Origin: Candidatus Eremiobacterota bacterium
Lineage (GTDB): Bacteria > Vulcanimicrobiota > CADAWZ01 > Ess09-12
Direction: 5' to 3'
Length of the DNA stretch: 64,000 bases
Assembly: GCA_031082125.1 (NCBI GenBank)
Contig: JAVHLM010000001.1
Coordinates: forward strand, 523,080-587,079
Numbering within the stretch: the first letter of the stretch is position 1; each line of letters starts with the position of its first letter. The notes beneath the pieces were generated by a model, which saw nothing but the letters and a program-made list of their open reading frames with translations, ran no database searches and had not been told where the DNA came from. Made by a program: the position numbers and the translations under genes. Shown here one piece after another: positions 50,397 to 59,288 of this stretch.

Positions 50397-52196
50397 GTGA
50401 AGCTACTTGGGAAGCAGTCGGGCAAAGGAATGGAAAACAGGTGCGTTGAAGTAACGTCTATGAAAAGCGGAATCCCTCGTAGTTTTCCCCTTTCAATTGA
50501 AACAATCCTTATGATTTACGCTCTCCTCTCCCTCATCCTGTATAATTTTGAGTATCCGATAGATGCCGACAACTTCATGATGGTGAAATGCGGAGAAGAA
50601 ATTGTCCGCACAGCGGGATTCCCTCTCTATGACTCCTTCTGCTGGCCGCCACTTCAATGCAAGGTCCCGTGGCTTAACAACGAGTGGCTTTCATATGTTG
50701 CAGTCTACCTTCTCCACTCATGGGGGGGATTTCTCTGGGTCACCCTTTATAAGACGATTATTTACGGCCTGAGCTACGGCATCATATTCTGGTATGTGAG
50801 GAAAAAGAAGGGCGCCCTGCCTGCAGCATGTGCCGTCATTATCGCACTCTATCTTGGAAGATGGTTCGTCGCGCCGCGGGCAATGATGCATACCGCCCTT
50901 TTCTTCCCCCTTCTTGCCGTTCTTCTGCTCCGGCTCGAAGAGAGGGGGATCCGAAGAATCGACTTCCTCTACTTTCCCGCCCTTTTTCTCATATGGACTT
51001 TTTTTCATCCAGGAAGCTTTATCGGGATACTATTCATGGGGATGGCCATAGCACTTATCGGCGCGGTACTGATCAGGAAGGACCGTTCGCGGGAAGCTGC
51101 GGGAACGGTCCTCAGAATGGTAGCCCTCTGGGCACTCTCTTTTGCGGTGATGTTCCTGGCGCCTTTCGGGGCAAGGAGCTTCTCCTTTGTGGTTTCCATA
51201 TTTGCCGATGCCTTTCACGTCACTGAAAGCAGCCACGTGATACCGGAATTCTCTTCCCCGCTTCAGAGGGTCCGCTTCAACATCCATTATTTCATAATCA
51301 CCGGCAGCGCCCTGCTCGCCTTCATCATATGCGCAGTCCGTTATAAGGTAAAGCCCACCCCTGTTGAACAGTTTCTGTTCTTCTTCTGGCTTCTTGCATC
51401 GCTGAAAGCCGTAAGGAACATGCAGCTTCTCAGCACCTGCTCGATTCCGCTCTTTGCCTTTTTCTTTTTCCACCTCTTCAGGGCGCTGGACGGGCAGCTT
51501 CAAGCCAAAAAAAAGAGCACCCTGTGGTCCCGTTCCCGCCTCGTGCCCGCCGTGCTGAAACTCGCCGCCCTGACGGCAGTCCTCGCGACTTTCATACCCC
51601 GGATTGCCGGGACCGATCCTACAGGTCATTCCCTGGAGCAAGGGCTCTTCCCCGTGAACCTCAAGAACTTCCTGTCTGGCAACAGCCTTCCGCCCGATAT
51701 TTACTGCGAGGAATTGGCCGGTGATTACCTTACATACCACCTGGCTCCCCGCTACAAGGTAAGCGCCGACGGGAGGCTTGACCTCATCCTCACCAGGGAT
51801 TACCTTAACGAACTATACCGCTCATACGCGAATCCTGACGCCCTCAGGAGCTTTATTGAGAAATACGGGCTTGACACAATCATAATGCACCCGCGTTATA
51901 ACTTCCTGGAGCGCGATCCCGCGTGGCTTAAAATATATGAAGGTGATGGCCTGTTTATCTATCTCAGGAAATGCGGGAGGAACAGAGAGCTCATGGAGCG
52001 CTTTACCGATGACACTCTTATATATCCCGATTCTGCGGATACCTGCCTGTTTCTCTATGTAGCCCACATCAAGATGAAGCATTACGAGACTGCCAGGAAA
52101 TACCTTGTCAGGCTCATCATCAGCGATCCAAAAGAACAGGTGCTGCGTGACCAGCTGAAGCTTCTCGACAAAAAGATAAAAAAGGAAAAAAGCTGA
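50397..52196 (+). CDS. Polytopic membrane protein, GT-C-like
   Basis: The product is 599 residues with about ten membrane helices (ILMIYALLSLILYNF, FLWVTLYKTIIYGLSYGIIFWYV, VLRMVALWALSFAVMFLAPF and others). An early periplasmic loop carries acidic and aromatic residues (YPIDADNFMMVKCGEEIV, CWPPLQCKVPWLNNEWLSYVAVYLLH), and a soluble C-terminal part of ~200 residues ends in a TPR-like helix pair and a Lys-rich tail. The layout is that of GT-C membrane glycosyltransferases or oligosaccharyltransferase-like proteins, but I recognise no specific family. GTG 50397 is the longest start; ATG 50430 and ATG 50460 are possible, none with a good ribosome-binding site. It lies 40 bases after the LamG-fused gene, probably cotranscribed. 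Confidence 0.65.
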   Translation: MKLLGKQSGKGMENRCVEVTSMKSGIPRSFPLSIETILMIYALLSLILYNFEYPIDADNFMMVKCGEEIVRTAGFPLYDSFCWPPLQCKVPWLNNEWLSYVAVYLLHSWGGFLWVTLYKTIIYGLSYGIIFWYVRKKKGALPAACAVIIALYLGRWFVAPRAMMHTALFFPLLAVLLLRLEERGIRRIDFLYFPALFLIWTFFHPGSFIGILFMGMAIALIGAVLIRKDRSREAAGTVLRMVALWALSFAVMFLAPFGARSFSFVVSIFADAFHVTESSHVIPEFSSPLQRVRFNIHYFIITGSALLAFIICAVRYKVKPTPVEQFLFFFWLLASLKAVRNMQLLSTCSIPLFAFFFFHLFRALDGQLQAKKKSTLWSRSRLVPAVLKLAALTAVLATFIPRIAGTDPTGHSLEQGLFPVNLKNFLSGNSLPPDIYCEELAGDYLTYHLAPRYKVSADGRLDLILTRDYLNELYRSYANPDALRSFIEKYGLDTIIMHPRYNFLERDPAWLKIYEGDGLFIYLRKCGRNRELMERFTDDTLIYPDSADTCLFLYVAHIKMKHYETARKYLVRLIISDPKEQVLRDQLKLLDKKIKKEKS

Positions 52197-52201
52197 AAAT
52201 G

Positions 52202-52230
52202 GCCTGAAGCCTGTGTGTCAGGCCTCAGGC
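52202..52230. terminator. Hairpin between convergent genes, likely bidirectional terminator
   Basis: GCCTGAAGCCTG pairs with CAGGCCTCAGGC around a TGTGT loop: 11 pairs with one A·C mismatch. It lies just after the 52196 stop and overlaps the end of echF. A weak T-rich stretch follows on the plus strand, and TTTTCAGCTTTTTT follows on the minus strand. Confidence 0.55.
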
Positions 52231-52625
52231 TTCTCTTCGCCGGTCTTTTCCTGGGGAGGCGCGGGCTCTTCAGCCTGAGGCTCCCTGGGAGCCGATGGAC
52301 TCCGGTAGACCTCCACGGGGCGCTCCGTGAAAGGCTTTCTCCACTGGGACCTGAGCTCTATGCACTGCCTGGGGCACACCTCAACGCAGACCTCGCACAC
52401 AATGCAGCGGTCCGGGTAAAAGGTGAGCTCCTTCCCCTTGGTATTCACCGAAATGGCCTCGGCAGGGCAGCGCCGCGCGCAGTTCGCGCAGAATATGCAG
52501 GTCTTTTCATCAAACTGCACATGCCCTCGGACCCGCGCAGGAAGGTCCCTTGCCACATCGGGGTACACTCTCGTGGCGTACCCGCCTAAAAGGTTCTGTA
52601 GTATGGTGGGAAGCATGAAAGGCAT
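52218..52625 (-). CDS. echF: Ech-type hydrogenase, iron-sulfur subunit EchF
   Basis: This 135-residue polyferredoxin-type subunit has two [4Fe-4S] motifs, CIFCANCARRCP and CIVCEVCVEVCP. It belongs to the NuoI/EchF family, which passes electrons from ferredoxin to the small subunit. The C-terminal ~35 residues (Pro/Glu-rich) are an extra tail. The start MPFMLPTILQNLLGG is behind GAGGTGA. It is the last gene of the operon, 19 bases after echE. Confidence 0.93.
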   Translation of the reverse strand: MPFMLPTILQNLLGGYATRVYPDVARDLPARVRGHVQFDEKTCIFCANCARRCPAEAISVNTKGKELTFYPDRCIVCEVCVEVCPRQCIELRSQWRKPFTERPVEVYRSPSAPREPQAEEPAPPQEKTGEEKPEA

Positions 52626-52644
52626 AGGTCACCTCGTCCTCTCG

Positions 52645-53730
52645 TTATCGCTCCGTGCAGCTTATGCAGGGGTCTATGGAATGAATGATCACGGGCACGT
52701 CGGGAAGCTCCGACCCGGGGAGCATCACGAGCAGCGACGGTATATTGGCATAAGTCGGGGTGCGGACTCTCACCCTCGCCACGTTCTTCGTGCCGGAGCC
52801 CTTGGCGTAATAGAACATCTCGCCTCTCGGCTGCTCGGTGCGGAACACGGCTTCCTCGGCAGGAGGGTTCCCCTTGGGCTTTGCCGCAAGCTCCCCTTCG
52901 GGAAGCTTCTCAAGGGCAGCAAGCTGCAGGTCAATGGACTGGATAGTTTCACGGGCCCGCACCAGGGCCCTCGCATAGGAATCGCACCCTGTCTCCACGA
53001 CGGGCTCAAAGCCCAGCTCCCCATAGCGGTGAAGATCGGGCTGCATACGGGCATCGTCTTTCACGCCGCTTGCGCGGAGCACGGGGCCGGCGCAGCCGAG
53101 ATGGAGCGCCTGATCATAAGTGAGGGGGCCTTTCCCCACGGTCCTGTGCTTCACCGTGTAGTCATTCATCATCACCTTGTTGAGAGCCTGCGCCTCCCTG
53201 CGGATCTCCGCCAGGGTCTCCAGGAGCCTCTTCTTCTGGTCTGTGTCGATGTCGCGGCGCACGCCGCCTATTATGGAGACGGAATGGGTGACACGGTGGC
53301 CTGCCGTGAGCTCGAGCATGTCCAGGATCTTCTCCCTGACCCGCCAGTATTGCATGAAGAGGCTCTCAAAACCGAAGGCGTCGGCAAAAAGGCCCAGCCA
53401 CAGGAGATGGCTGTGGACCCTCTCCATCTCTGACCAGATAGTGCGGAGCCACTGGGCCCTCTCGGGAACCTCGAGCCCCCAGAGGCGCTCCACGACCTCG
53501 CAGTAAGCGATGCCATGGATGCAGCTGCAGATGCCGCATATCCTCTCGCAGAGATAGATATTCTTGTTGAACTCGTTGAGCTCGCAGGCTTTCTCTATGC
53601 CCCGGTGGACGTAGCCCATGGCAGGCACCACGTCAACGACCTTTTCATCCTCATAGGTGATCTTGAGCTGAATGGGCTCGGGAAGCACGGGGTGCTGAGG
53701 GCCGAATGGAACAATGGTGCGAGGCTGCAT
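52645..53730 (-). CDS. echE: Ech-type [NiFe]-hydrogenase large (catalytic) subunit EchE
   Basis: The product is 361 residues, homologous to NuoD but keeping all four nickel-binding cysteines: RICGICSCIHG (C65, C68) and DPCISCTER (C355, C358). This makes it a true group 4 [NiFe] hydrogenase rather than a complex-I-like relative. It ends three residues after the last cysteine, so no C-terminal peptide needs cleavage by a maturation protease. With EchF and EchC it couples ferredoxin oxidation to H2 formation (or the reverse), driving ion translocation by EchA/B. GGAG lies 7 bases before the ATG, immediately after echD. No hyp maturation genes are in the window. Confidence 0.95.
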   Translation of the reverse strand: MQPRTIVPFGPQHPVLPEPIQLKITYEDEKVVDVVPAMGYVHRGIEKACELNEFNKNIYLCERICGICSCIHGIAYCEVVERLWGLEVPERAQWLRTIWSEMERVHSHLLWLGLFADAFGFESLFMQYWRVREKILDMLELTAGHRVTHSVSIIGGVRRDIDTDQKKRLLETLAEIRREAQALNKVMMNDYTVKHRTVGKGPLTYDQALHLGCAGPVLRASGVKDDARMQPDLHRYGELGFEPVVETGCDSYARALVRARETIQSIDLQLAALEKLPEGELAAKPKGNPPAEEAVFRTEQPRGEMFYYAKGSGTKNVARVRVRTPTYANIPSLLVMLPGSELPDVPVIIHSIDPCISCTER

Positions 53731-53734
53731 ACAA

Positions 53735-54115
53735 TCACTCCCCTTTCACTGCGGCGGGCTCTTTCTTTGCCTTGAGCATGGGAAGCTCAGGGCTGTCATG
53801 GGCGAGAAACATGTGGCCGCCGAAATCGATGGCCATGTCCTTCACCTTGACGCCGAAAAGCTCTTTCATCTCGTTTTCGCTCAGGACGGCCGTGAGATAT
53901 ATGGCCGTGATGCTGGGAACCTCCTCATCTTTCCTGACGGTGAAGCGTATCGCGTCCATCTCCCCGCCCGGTGTGACGACGAAATAGTAGGTGAGCTCAA
54001 ATGATTCGCCTGCATCACTGCACACTGTCACTACAAAGCGGGCCTTCTTGTCCGCGTACTGCTTTGCCTCGCCAAGAAGGGCATCCTTTTTTATCTCACG
54101 CAGATTTTTTACCAC
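53735..54115 (-). CDS. echD: Ech-type hydrogenase subunit EchD (NuoC-like)
   Basis: This 126-residue NuoC/30-kDa-type subunit starts VVKNLREIKKDALL and contains FELTYYFVV, VPSITAIYLTAVLSENEMKELFGV (the family's conserved E-x-ELFG) and a C-terminal HMFLAHDSPELPML. The start is GTG 54115 with AGGAGG 6 bases upstream, which overlaps the end of echC by 20 bases in another frame; the longer frame to 54214 lies inside echC and is rejected. It forms the connecting module with EchE. Confidence 0.9.
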   Translation of the reverse strand: MVKNLREIKKDALLGEAKQYADKKARFVVTVCSDAGESFELTYYFVVTPGGEMDAIRFTVRKDEEVPSITAIYLTAVLSENEMKELFGVKVKDMAIDFGGHMFLAHDSPELPMLKAKKEPAAVKGE

Positions 54116-54548
54116 GGGCCACCTCCTGAAGCTCTGCAAGTCTGCCCAGGGCCTTGACGACACCGTCGATGATGGCCTCCGGGCGTGCCGCGCATCCTGG
54201 CACATAGACATCAACGGGAATCACCTTGTCGGCGCCCCCCGCCACATTGTAGCAGTTATGAAAAACGCCGCCGGAGATGGCACAGGTCCCCACGACCATG
54301 ACCAGCTTGGGATCAGGTATCTGTTCATAAAGGTTCTTCAGCACGCGGGCGGAGCGCTTATTGAGGGCACCGGTGCAGACAAGCACGTCGGCGTGCTTGG
54401 GATTGCCCATGTTCACCATGCCGAAACGCTCTATGTCATAGAGAGGCGTGAGGCAGGCCAGGATCTCTATATCGCATCCGTTGCAGGAGCCAGTGTCGTA
54501 GTGCAGGATCCAGGGTGATTTCAGGCGTGAGGCTTCTATCAATCCCAT
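54096..54548 (-). CDS. echC: Ech-type hydrogenase small subunit EchC
   Basis: This 150-residue NuoB-like small subunit has the four ligands of the proximal [4Fe-4S] cluster: SCNGCD (C22, C25), GTCAISGG (C89) and PGCAARPEAI (C119). It relays electrons between EchF and the nickel site in EchE. Its ATG overlaps the echB stop by one base (TGATG), so translation is coupled. An upstream extension to 54635 would lie inside echB and is rejected. Confidence 0.95.
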   Translation of the reverse strand: MGLIEASRLKSPWILHYDTGSCNGCDIEILACLTPLYDIERFGMVNMGNPKHADVLVCTGALNKRSARVLKNLYEQIPDPKLVMVVGTCAISGGVFHNCYNVAGGADKVIPVDVYVPGCAARPEAIIDGVVKALGRLAELQEVARGKKSA

Positions 54549-55453
54549 CAGAATACTCCTCTCTTGATGAAAAGATACACCAGGTTGGTCATACAGAGCA
54601 CCATGGCGGCGACCCAGCTGTATTTCACCATCCATCCTATGGTCATACGCGCCGCAATATTATCGATGAACATTTCAAGGAAATAGACGGCAAGGGCGAT
54701 GAGGACTCCGACCCATAACGGGACAGCCCAGAAGAGCGCCACGAGCCAGAGAAGGATGATGATCTCGTACCATTCGGCAATCATGAAGAGTGCGTAGTAT
54801 GAGCCTGAATACTCCGTGAGGATGCCCCTTACAATCTCCTGGTGGGCATGATGGCATGTGGAGAAGTCAAAGGGGGATTTTCTGAGCTTGATGGTGATGA
54901 TTATCACAAGGGCAATAAAGATGGGCCACATGGAATACATCAGGGGCTCGTTGCTGTCATATATTCTGCTGATGAGAAAGGTCTTGTTCTGGAAATAGAC
55001 GGCAAGGGCCATCAGCAGCAGGACCGGCTCATAGGCAAGCATCTGGACAAGCTCGCGGTTTGCTCCGAAATGGCTGTAAGGGGACTTGGAGCTGAAGCCG
55101 CCGAGGACCAGGCATACTCCCGCAAAGCCCAGCAGAAACACGGTGAGGAGCATGTCAAGGCCGAGGGCGATGAATATCAGGCAGAATACCATGATAGCCA
55201 GATAGGCATACATCCACACGAGCTGCATCCTGGAGGCGGTGATCTGGTTTTTTCCCAGGAGCTTGAACACATCGTAGAAAGGCTGCCATACAGGAGGGCC
55301 TTTGCGTCCCTGCAGCCTTGCCGTGAGAATCCGGTCAAGGCCGGCAAGGAATCCCCCGGCGAAAGGTGCTATGATAACTGCAAGCATGGCGAGACCGATG
55401 GTCATAAGCTGCTGCTGCATAATCTGCTGCGTCACTGCCTGAGGATCATTCAT
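54548..55453 (-). CDS. echB: Ech-type hydrogenase membrane subunit EchB (NuoH-like)
   Basis: This 301-residue membrane subunit has about eight helices. LDRILTARLQGRKGPPVWQPFYDVFKLLGK is the family signature loop of NuoH/HyfC/EchB, and PFDFSTCHHAHQEIVRGILTEYSG is the conserved acidic loop near the quinone-like cavity. It connects the hydrophilic hydrogenase module to the ion pump. Its ATG overlaps the echA stop by four bases (ATGA). Confidence 0.95.
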   Translation of the reverse strand: MNDPQAVTQQIMQQQLMTIGLAMLAVIIAPFAGGFLAGLDRILTARLQGRKGPPVWQPFYDVFKLLGKNQITASRMQLVWMYAYLAIMVFCLIFIALGLDMLLTVFLLGFAGVCLVLGGFSSKSPYSHFGANRELVQMLAYEPVLLLMALAVYFQNKTFLISRIYDSNEPLMYSMWPIFIALVIIITIKLRKSPFDFSTCHHAHQEIVRGILTEYSGSYYALFMIAEWYEIIILLWLVALFWAVPLWVGVLIALAVYFLEMFIDNIAARMTIGWMVKYSWVAAMVLCMTNLVYLFIKRGVF

Positions 55454-57495
55454 AGCAGGATCACCCCCATCACCACTCCAAACATTATTATAAGCAGTAC
55501 GACTGCGATGGAATTCACCCAGGGATTGAGGACCGCCTCGCTGAAAACATTCTTGAAATAATACCCTCCCAGTTTGACAGGCACCTTCTCATCGGCGGTC
55601 GTCATGTAAGTATCGGAATCGATCTCGCCCGTCTGCTCGCCGCACATGTACACAGGCCTGAACTCTGTCTGTTTCACCGAGATGAGGGCAAAGGGCACCA
55701 GCAGCGCCGCGACAAGAAGAATGAACAGAGGCCAGACAGGGAAATAGCCGATGGGATTCAGCAGATAATTCTGCGCCCCCCACTCAAGCCAGATATTACC
55801 CATATCGGGGTTGATCAAGGAAGCCTTCGCCACATCACGTACGGCAGCCGCAAAGAAGGCTCTGTAGAGGGGCGCCACGCCGATGCTTATTACAAAGACC
55901 CCTGCGAGAAGAAACCAGAGGGCGAACGAGTAGCCCGCCGAGAGATGCTCCTTCACTCTGCCGAGCCTCGGGAGCACCTGCAGGAGCCTTCCGAACCACT
56001 TTCCCCAGAACAGGATGGTGGCGGCGCTCCCAAAGACGATCATGAGAAGAATGAGCATCACGGGGAAGTTCACCACGGAATTGAGCATCAGGTTTCCCGC
56101 CTTCACGCTGCTTCCAAGGGCTGATACCGACTCTATGGCAATCCACTTGGAGAGAAGCATGCCAAAGGGGGGCAGGAACATCGAGAGGATACCGATTCCC
56201 ATGATAAGGGTCGTCACCGGCGCCTTTTCGGCGAGGGCCTCCATGTCATCTATCTCCCTGCTCCAGATGATGTGCTCTACGGTGCCGGCACAGAGGAAGA
56301 GAAGTCCCTTGGAGACCGCATGGAACACTATCAGCAGGATTGCCGCCGCTATCGAGAGAGGCGTATTGATGCCTGCGCAGGCGATTATGAGGCCCAGGTT
56401 GGCAATGGTGGAATAGGCGAGCACCCGCTTCCCTGTTGTCTGGCTTATGGCGAGGAGCGAGGCGGCAAGGAAGGTAAAAGCCCCGCAGAGGGCGATGATT
56501 ATTCCGATGAAGGGGCCGATTTTCCCGATGACCGAAGTCTGGAAGGCCGGCATGAGCCTCACGATAAAGTACACGCCTGCTTTCACCATGGTGCTTGAAT
56601 GGAGCAGGGCCGACACGGGAGTGGGCGCCACCATGGCTCCCAGGAGCCAGTTCTGAAAGGGGAGCTGCGCCGCCTTGGTGAAGCCGGTGAAGCAGAGAAG
56701 CACAAGGGGGAAGAGGGCCACCGCCGAAGGGACACCGCCATGGATCACGTTCTGGAGAGAGAGCCCTGCGGCCTGACCGCCGTGGTTGTGAAGGTACATG
56801 ATGGCATAGGTGAAGGCTGTGCCTCCCAGGGAGTTCATCCAGAGGGCTGTGGCGGCATTGTCAAGGGCCTGCCTGGTAAGGTCATGGCCTATGAGGAGAA
56901 ACGAGCAGAGCGTCGTGACCTCCCAGAAGAAATAGAGGAGGTAGAGGTTGTTGGCCGAGACGAGGCCGTTCATCGCGCCCAGGAAGATGACCATCCAGAA
57001 AAGGAAGCGCGACTGGCGCGATTTCTGAAGGTGCAGGTGCTCCTCGTGATCCTTGATATACTTGATGCCATAGACACAGATCAGCGAGCCGATGACAGAG
57101 ATGATTATAATCATGACCTTGGCAAGGCTGTCCACATAGAAAGCAGGATCGACGACTGTCTGGGCGTGGCCTTTGAACTCCCAGTAAGCAAGGGGCACAA
57201 GCTGGGCAATGGCAAAAATGAATACGAGGGGCTTGCGAAGCGAGATGCCGACATACACGACGTAAAGCAGGAGCATGAAGTCGAGGACCATCACGACCTC
57301 ATGCCATTCCATCCCGCCGGAAGGAGTCCAGGTAAAATCACCGGTCCTCAGCAGGAGAAAAGAGTTAATCGCGAGCGCCAATGCCGTGATAATCACCACG
57401 GAAGCCCGGACCTGGTACTGTTTTACAAGATATATGATAATCGCCGAGATCACAGGAAGCAGTATGGCGATTCCCATCATTGTCCCTTGCTGCAT
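55450..57495 (-). CDS. echA: Ech-type hydrogenase antiporter-like subunit EchA (NuoL-like)
   Basis: This 681-residue proton/sodium-pumping subunit has about 16 helices. The antiporter core includes NLYLLYFFWEVTTLCSFLLIGHD, with the key Glu, and the conserved lysines of GFTKAAQLPFQNWLLGAMVAPTPVSALLHSSTMVKAGVYFIVRL and HAVSKGLLFLCAG. The C-terminal part resembles the NuoL/HyfB end. ATG 57495, behind GAGGAAAGG, is preferred over ATG 57528. It is the first gene of a six-gene operon in the classical order echA-B-C-D-E-F. Its promoter must lie in 57496-57773, shared with glpA; I could not pick it out. Confidence 0.94.
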   Translation of the reverse strand: MQQGTMMGIAILLPVISAIIIYLVKQYQVRASVVIITALALAINSFLLLRTGDFTWTPSGGMEWHEVVMVLDFMLLLYVVYVGISLRKPLVFIFAIAQLVPLAYWEFKGHAQTVVDPAFYVDSLAKVMIIIISVIGSLICVYGIKYIKDHEEHLHLQKSRQSRFLFWMVIFLGAMNGLVSANNLYLLYFFWEVTTLCSFLLIGHDLTRQALDNAATALWMNSLGGTAFTYAIMYLHNHGGQAAGLSLQNVIHGGVPSAVALFPLVLLCFTGFTKAAQLPFQNWLLGAMVAPTPVSALLHSSTMVKAGVYFIVRLMPAFQTSVIGKIGPFIGIIIALCGAFTFLAASLLAISQTTGKRVLAYSTIANLGLIIACAGINTPLSIAAAILLIVFHAVSKGLLFLCAGTVEHIIWSREIDDMEALAEKAPVTTLIMGIGILSMFLPPFGMLLSKWIAIESVSALGSSVKAGNLMLNSVVNFPVMLILLMIVFGSAATILFWGKWFGRLLQVLPRLGRVKEHLSAGYSFALWFLLAGVFVISIGVAPLYRAFFAAAVRDVAKASLINPDMGNIWLEWGAQNYLLNPIGYFPVWPLFILLVAALLVPFALISVKQTEFRPVYMCGEQTGEIDSDTYMTTADEKVPVKLGGYYFKNVFSEAVLNPWVNSIAVVLLIIMFGVVMGVILL

Positions 57496-57712
57496 AGGCC
57501 TTTCCTCCTCATGAGTGGCATGGAGCATAAAACCAGAAAGACTCTGTGATTCGACATAAATGAGAGAATACCTTCATGGCAGGGAAGGGCGGGGGCTGTC
57601 ATTCGCTGCTGCAGAGTGCCTCGCAGCGCTTTCTGGCATAGTCCCTCGCGGAAAAGCTGCACTTCTCGCTGTCTGACACGACAATCTGCGGGGCAGGGTC
57701 TCACCACACAAG

Positions 57713-57741
57713 TTGACCGCAGGGCATATCTCTGATAAAAT
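57713..57741 (+). promoter_or_regulatory. Predicted sigma70 promoter of glpABC
   Basis: TTGACC at 57713-57718, an exact 17-base spacer and TAAAAT at 57736-57741. Transcription would start near 57748, 26 bases before the glpA ATG. The rest of the 278-base gap shows no gene. Confidence 0.7.
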
Positions 57742-57773
57742 GGTAAAATCAACGGAAAGGACCGCAAGAGACC

Positions 57774-59288
57774 ATGGGCGATACCCCGGTCGTGATAATA
57801 GGCGGCGGCGCCACGGGAACAGGAATCCTGAGGGACTGCGCTCTCAGGGGAATAGATGCCGTGCTTGTGGAGATGCATGACCTGGCGACAGGCACGAGCG
57901 GGCGCTTTCATGGCCTCCTCCACTCGGGAGCGCGCTATGCCGTCAAGGACTTTCACTCAGCCGTAGAGTGCATCACGGAAAACACCCTCCTCAAAAAGCT
58001 GGCGCCCTGGTGCGTCGAGGACACGGGAGGCCTTTTCATCGCAACTTCCGACGATGATCCCGCCTACGCCGCCACATGGCTCGAAGGGTGCAGGAAGGCG
58101 GGGATTGCCGCAAGGGAAGTCTCGCCTGCCGAGGTGAAGAAGGAAGTTCCCCTCATCAGCGGAAAGATAAGCCGGGCCTTCGCAGTCCCCGATGCCACCG
58201 TTGACGGCTTTACCCTGGCAGCGGCAAACGCCCGCGACGCAGAAAAAAGAGGATCGATGGTGAAAACCTACGCCCGTGTCACCGGATTCGGCATCAGCGG
58301 GAAAAGGATAACATCGGTAATGATCAGGGACGCGGGGGGAAGGGAGGAGGAGCTTGCCTGCTCCCTCGTGGTGAACGCCGCAGGCCCCTGGGCGGGGCAG
58401 GTGGCATCCATGGCGGGTGAAGAGCTTGCCCTCTCGCCTGACAGGGGAATCATGGTGGTCTTCCATTACCGCTTCACGCCGAAAGTGCTCAACAGGCTCC
58501 ATCCCCCGGGAGACGGCGATATCTTTGTGCCGCACCACGACGTGACCATATTCGGCACCACGTCAAAAACGGTAAAAGATCCCGACGATCTCACGGTGGA
58601 ACAGGACGAGGTGCTTGCGATGCTCGCCCTGGGGAAAGCCCTTATCCCTTCGATAGAGGATCTCCGCACCATAAGAGCCTTTGCCGGCGTGAGGCCCCTT
58701 TTCGAGGAGAAGGAGGGCCAGGAAGGAAGGGAGGCCACAAGGGAGTTTTCCCTTATCGATCACGGCGCCAGGGGAGGGCCGGAAAACCTTGTCTCCGTCG
58801 TGGGGGGGAAACTCACCACCTACCGCCTCATGGCGCAGAAAGCCGTCGATCTCATCGCGGCGAGAACAGGGGTCACAAAGCCATGCAGCACCGCTACGGA
58901 ACCCCTTTCTCCCCCGTCAGCCGTTGAAGAGCCCGGCATTGCGGGACTCCTCTGCGAGTGCGAGCAGGTCAAAGGGAGCACCGTGCTCGAAGCCTCAGGC
59001 GCAAGGAGTCTGCACAGCCTTTCAGATATCAGGAGGCTTACCCGCATGGGAATGGGGCCCTGCCAGGGGACTTTCTGCGCCTTCAGGGCAGCAGGATACC
59101 TTGCCGGGGAGAAAAATCTCGGCGCCGGGGAAGCCCAGAGACTTATTGCGGAAGATCTTGCAGAGCGCTGGAAAGGCGTGAAGCCGGTGCTATGGGGATG
59201 GCAGGCCAGGCAGTCGGAGCTGGCCCGCCGGATTTACATGAACCTTTTCTCTCTTGAGCGGCAGGAAGGCTTGAAAAATGAACTTTGA
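57774..59288 (+). CDS. glpA: Anaerobic glycerol-3-phosphate dehydrogenase, catalytic subunit A
   Basis: This 504-residue FAD enzyme oxidises sn-glycerol 3-phosphate to dihydroxyacetone phosphate. The FAD-binding start is VVIIGGGATGTGILRDCALRG, followed by SGRFHGLLHSGARYAV and VVNAAGPWAGQV. The C-terminal BFD-like [2Fe-2S] domain has CECEQV and RLTRMGMGPCQGTFC, as in GlpA rather than the aerobic GlpD. AAGGA precedes the ATG and the promoter is at 57713-57741. The gene overlaps glpB by 11 bases. It is divergent from the Ech operon. Confidence 0.95.
   Translation: MGDTPVVIIGGGATGTGILRDCALRGIDAVLVEMHDLATGTSGRFHGLLHSGARYAVKDFHSAVECITENTLLKKLAPWCVEDTGGLFIATSDDDPAYAATWLEGCRKAGIAAREVSPAEVKKEVPLISGKISRAFAVPDATVDGFTLAAANARDAEKRGSMVKTYARVTGFGISGKRITSVMIRDAGGREEELACSLVVNAAGPWAGQVASMAGEELALSPDRGIMVVFHYRFTPKVLNRLHPPGDGDIFVPHHDVTIFGTTSKTVKDPDDLTVEQDEVLAMLALGKALIPSIEDLRTIRAFAGVRPLFEEKEGQEGREATREFSLIDHGARGGPENLVSVVGGKLTTYRLMAQKAVDLIAARTGVTKPCSTATEPLSPPSAVEEPGIAGLLCECEQVKGSTVLEASGARSLHSLSDIRRLTRMGMGPCQGTFCAFRAAGYLAGEKNLGAGEAQRLIAEDLAERWKGVKPVLWGWQARQSELARRIYMNLFSLERQEGLKNEL

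Noticed and set aside
55450-57495. Complex I (Nuo) rather than a hydrogenase
   Set aside because: Only six subunits are present in Ech order, and the large subunit keeps both CxxC nickel motifs, which NuoD lacks.
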